Assembly: GCA_002482685.1 (NCBI GenBank)
Contig: DLGL01000069.1
Coordinates: 1 to 33,121 of the forward strand
Length of the DNA stretch: 33,121 nucleotides
Direction of reading: 5' to 3'
Source: Bacteriovoracaceae bacterium UBA7695
GTDB taxonomy: Bacteria > Bdellovibrionota > Bacteriovoracia > Bacteriovoracales > Bacteriovoracaceae
Both the position numbers and the translations under genes were made by a program. This document shows positions 33,032 through 33,121 of this stretch, piece by piece. Position 1 is the first letter of the stretch, and each line of letters begins with the position of its first letter. The notes beneath the pieces are model-generated. The model was not told the DNA's origin. It did no database searches and saw only the letters and a list, made by a program, of their open reading frames with translations.

Positions 33032-33121
33032 GGGAAATTCCTTTTCCAAAATTAAGGGACTAAGTTTCGGAAGGAATGATTTCAGATCTGGATCATATTA
33101 GTAAACTAAAACAATCTTACT
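33032..33121. other. Upstream region of the trypsin-like protease, cut by window edge
   Basis: No ORF. AT-rich; it should hold the minus-strand promoter, but I see no convincing -35/-10 pair within the visible 90 bp. Confidence 0.3.

Overview
This is a chromosomal window of moderate GC from a Gram-negative bacterium. It most resembles a predatory or environmental Bdellovibrionota (Bacteriovoracia-type) genome, though I could not run a search to confirm this. The reasons are many small Sec-exported or lipoprotein hypotheticals, secreted trypsin- and subtilisin-type proteases, a very large RCC1-repeat lipoprotein, frequent TTG and GTG starts, and ordinary proteobacterial housekeeping genes.

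Layout. 1-802: mutM/fpg, lacking only the first two bases of its start codon. 940-3665: two secreted hypotheticals, a cupin-type (JmjC-like) oxygenase and a 46-residue exported peptide with its own terminator. 3828-4933: a SpoIIAA/STAS-like protein and an orphan N-terminal half of a GT-B glycosyltransferase. 5244-13703: a cyclic beta-1,2-glucan synthase (NdvB/ChvB type) of about 2,819 codons, split by one in-frame TGA at 12051-12053. 13745-15032: thyA-folA on the minus strand. 15199-16389: a DUF1343/NamZ-family (GH171) protein. 16394-16635: a 242-bp element bounded by about 28-bp inverted repeats (MITE-like), lying exactly between two convergent genes. 16643-21877: a small secreted protein and a 1,580-residue lipoprotein with Ig-like/Big_1-like repeats and 14 RCC1 blades.

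21878-23988 is an accessory and decayed region. Three 84-bp repeats (two extended to 128 bp without gaps) each sit within about 10 bp downstream of the stop of a small minus-strand gene or gene remnant, giving a cassette-like array. One of these genes carries a frameshift in its signal peptide, and at least two others survive only as C-terminal fragments. A small lipoprotein (23989-24465) follows.

24580-29099 is a complete branched-chain amino-acid ABC transporter operon, livK-H-M-G-F, on the minus strand. It is divergent from an AGCS alanine/glycine:cation symporter (29305-30678), so the junction is an amino-acid uptake locus. The window ends with two secreted serine proteases on the minus strand (S8 subtilisin and S1/V8 trypsin-like), each with its own terminator.

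I saw no tRNA, rRNA, CRISPR array, complete IS or prophage. The points most worth a second look are the single UGA inside the glucan synthase, the 84/128-bp cassette-associated repeats and the 242-bp inverted-repeat element.
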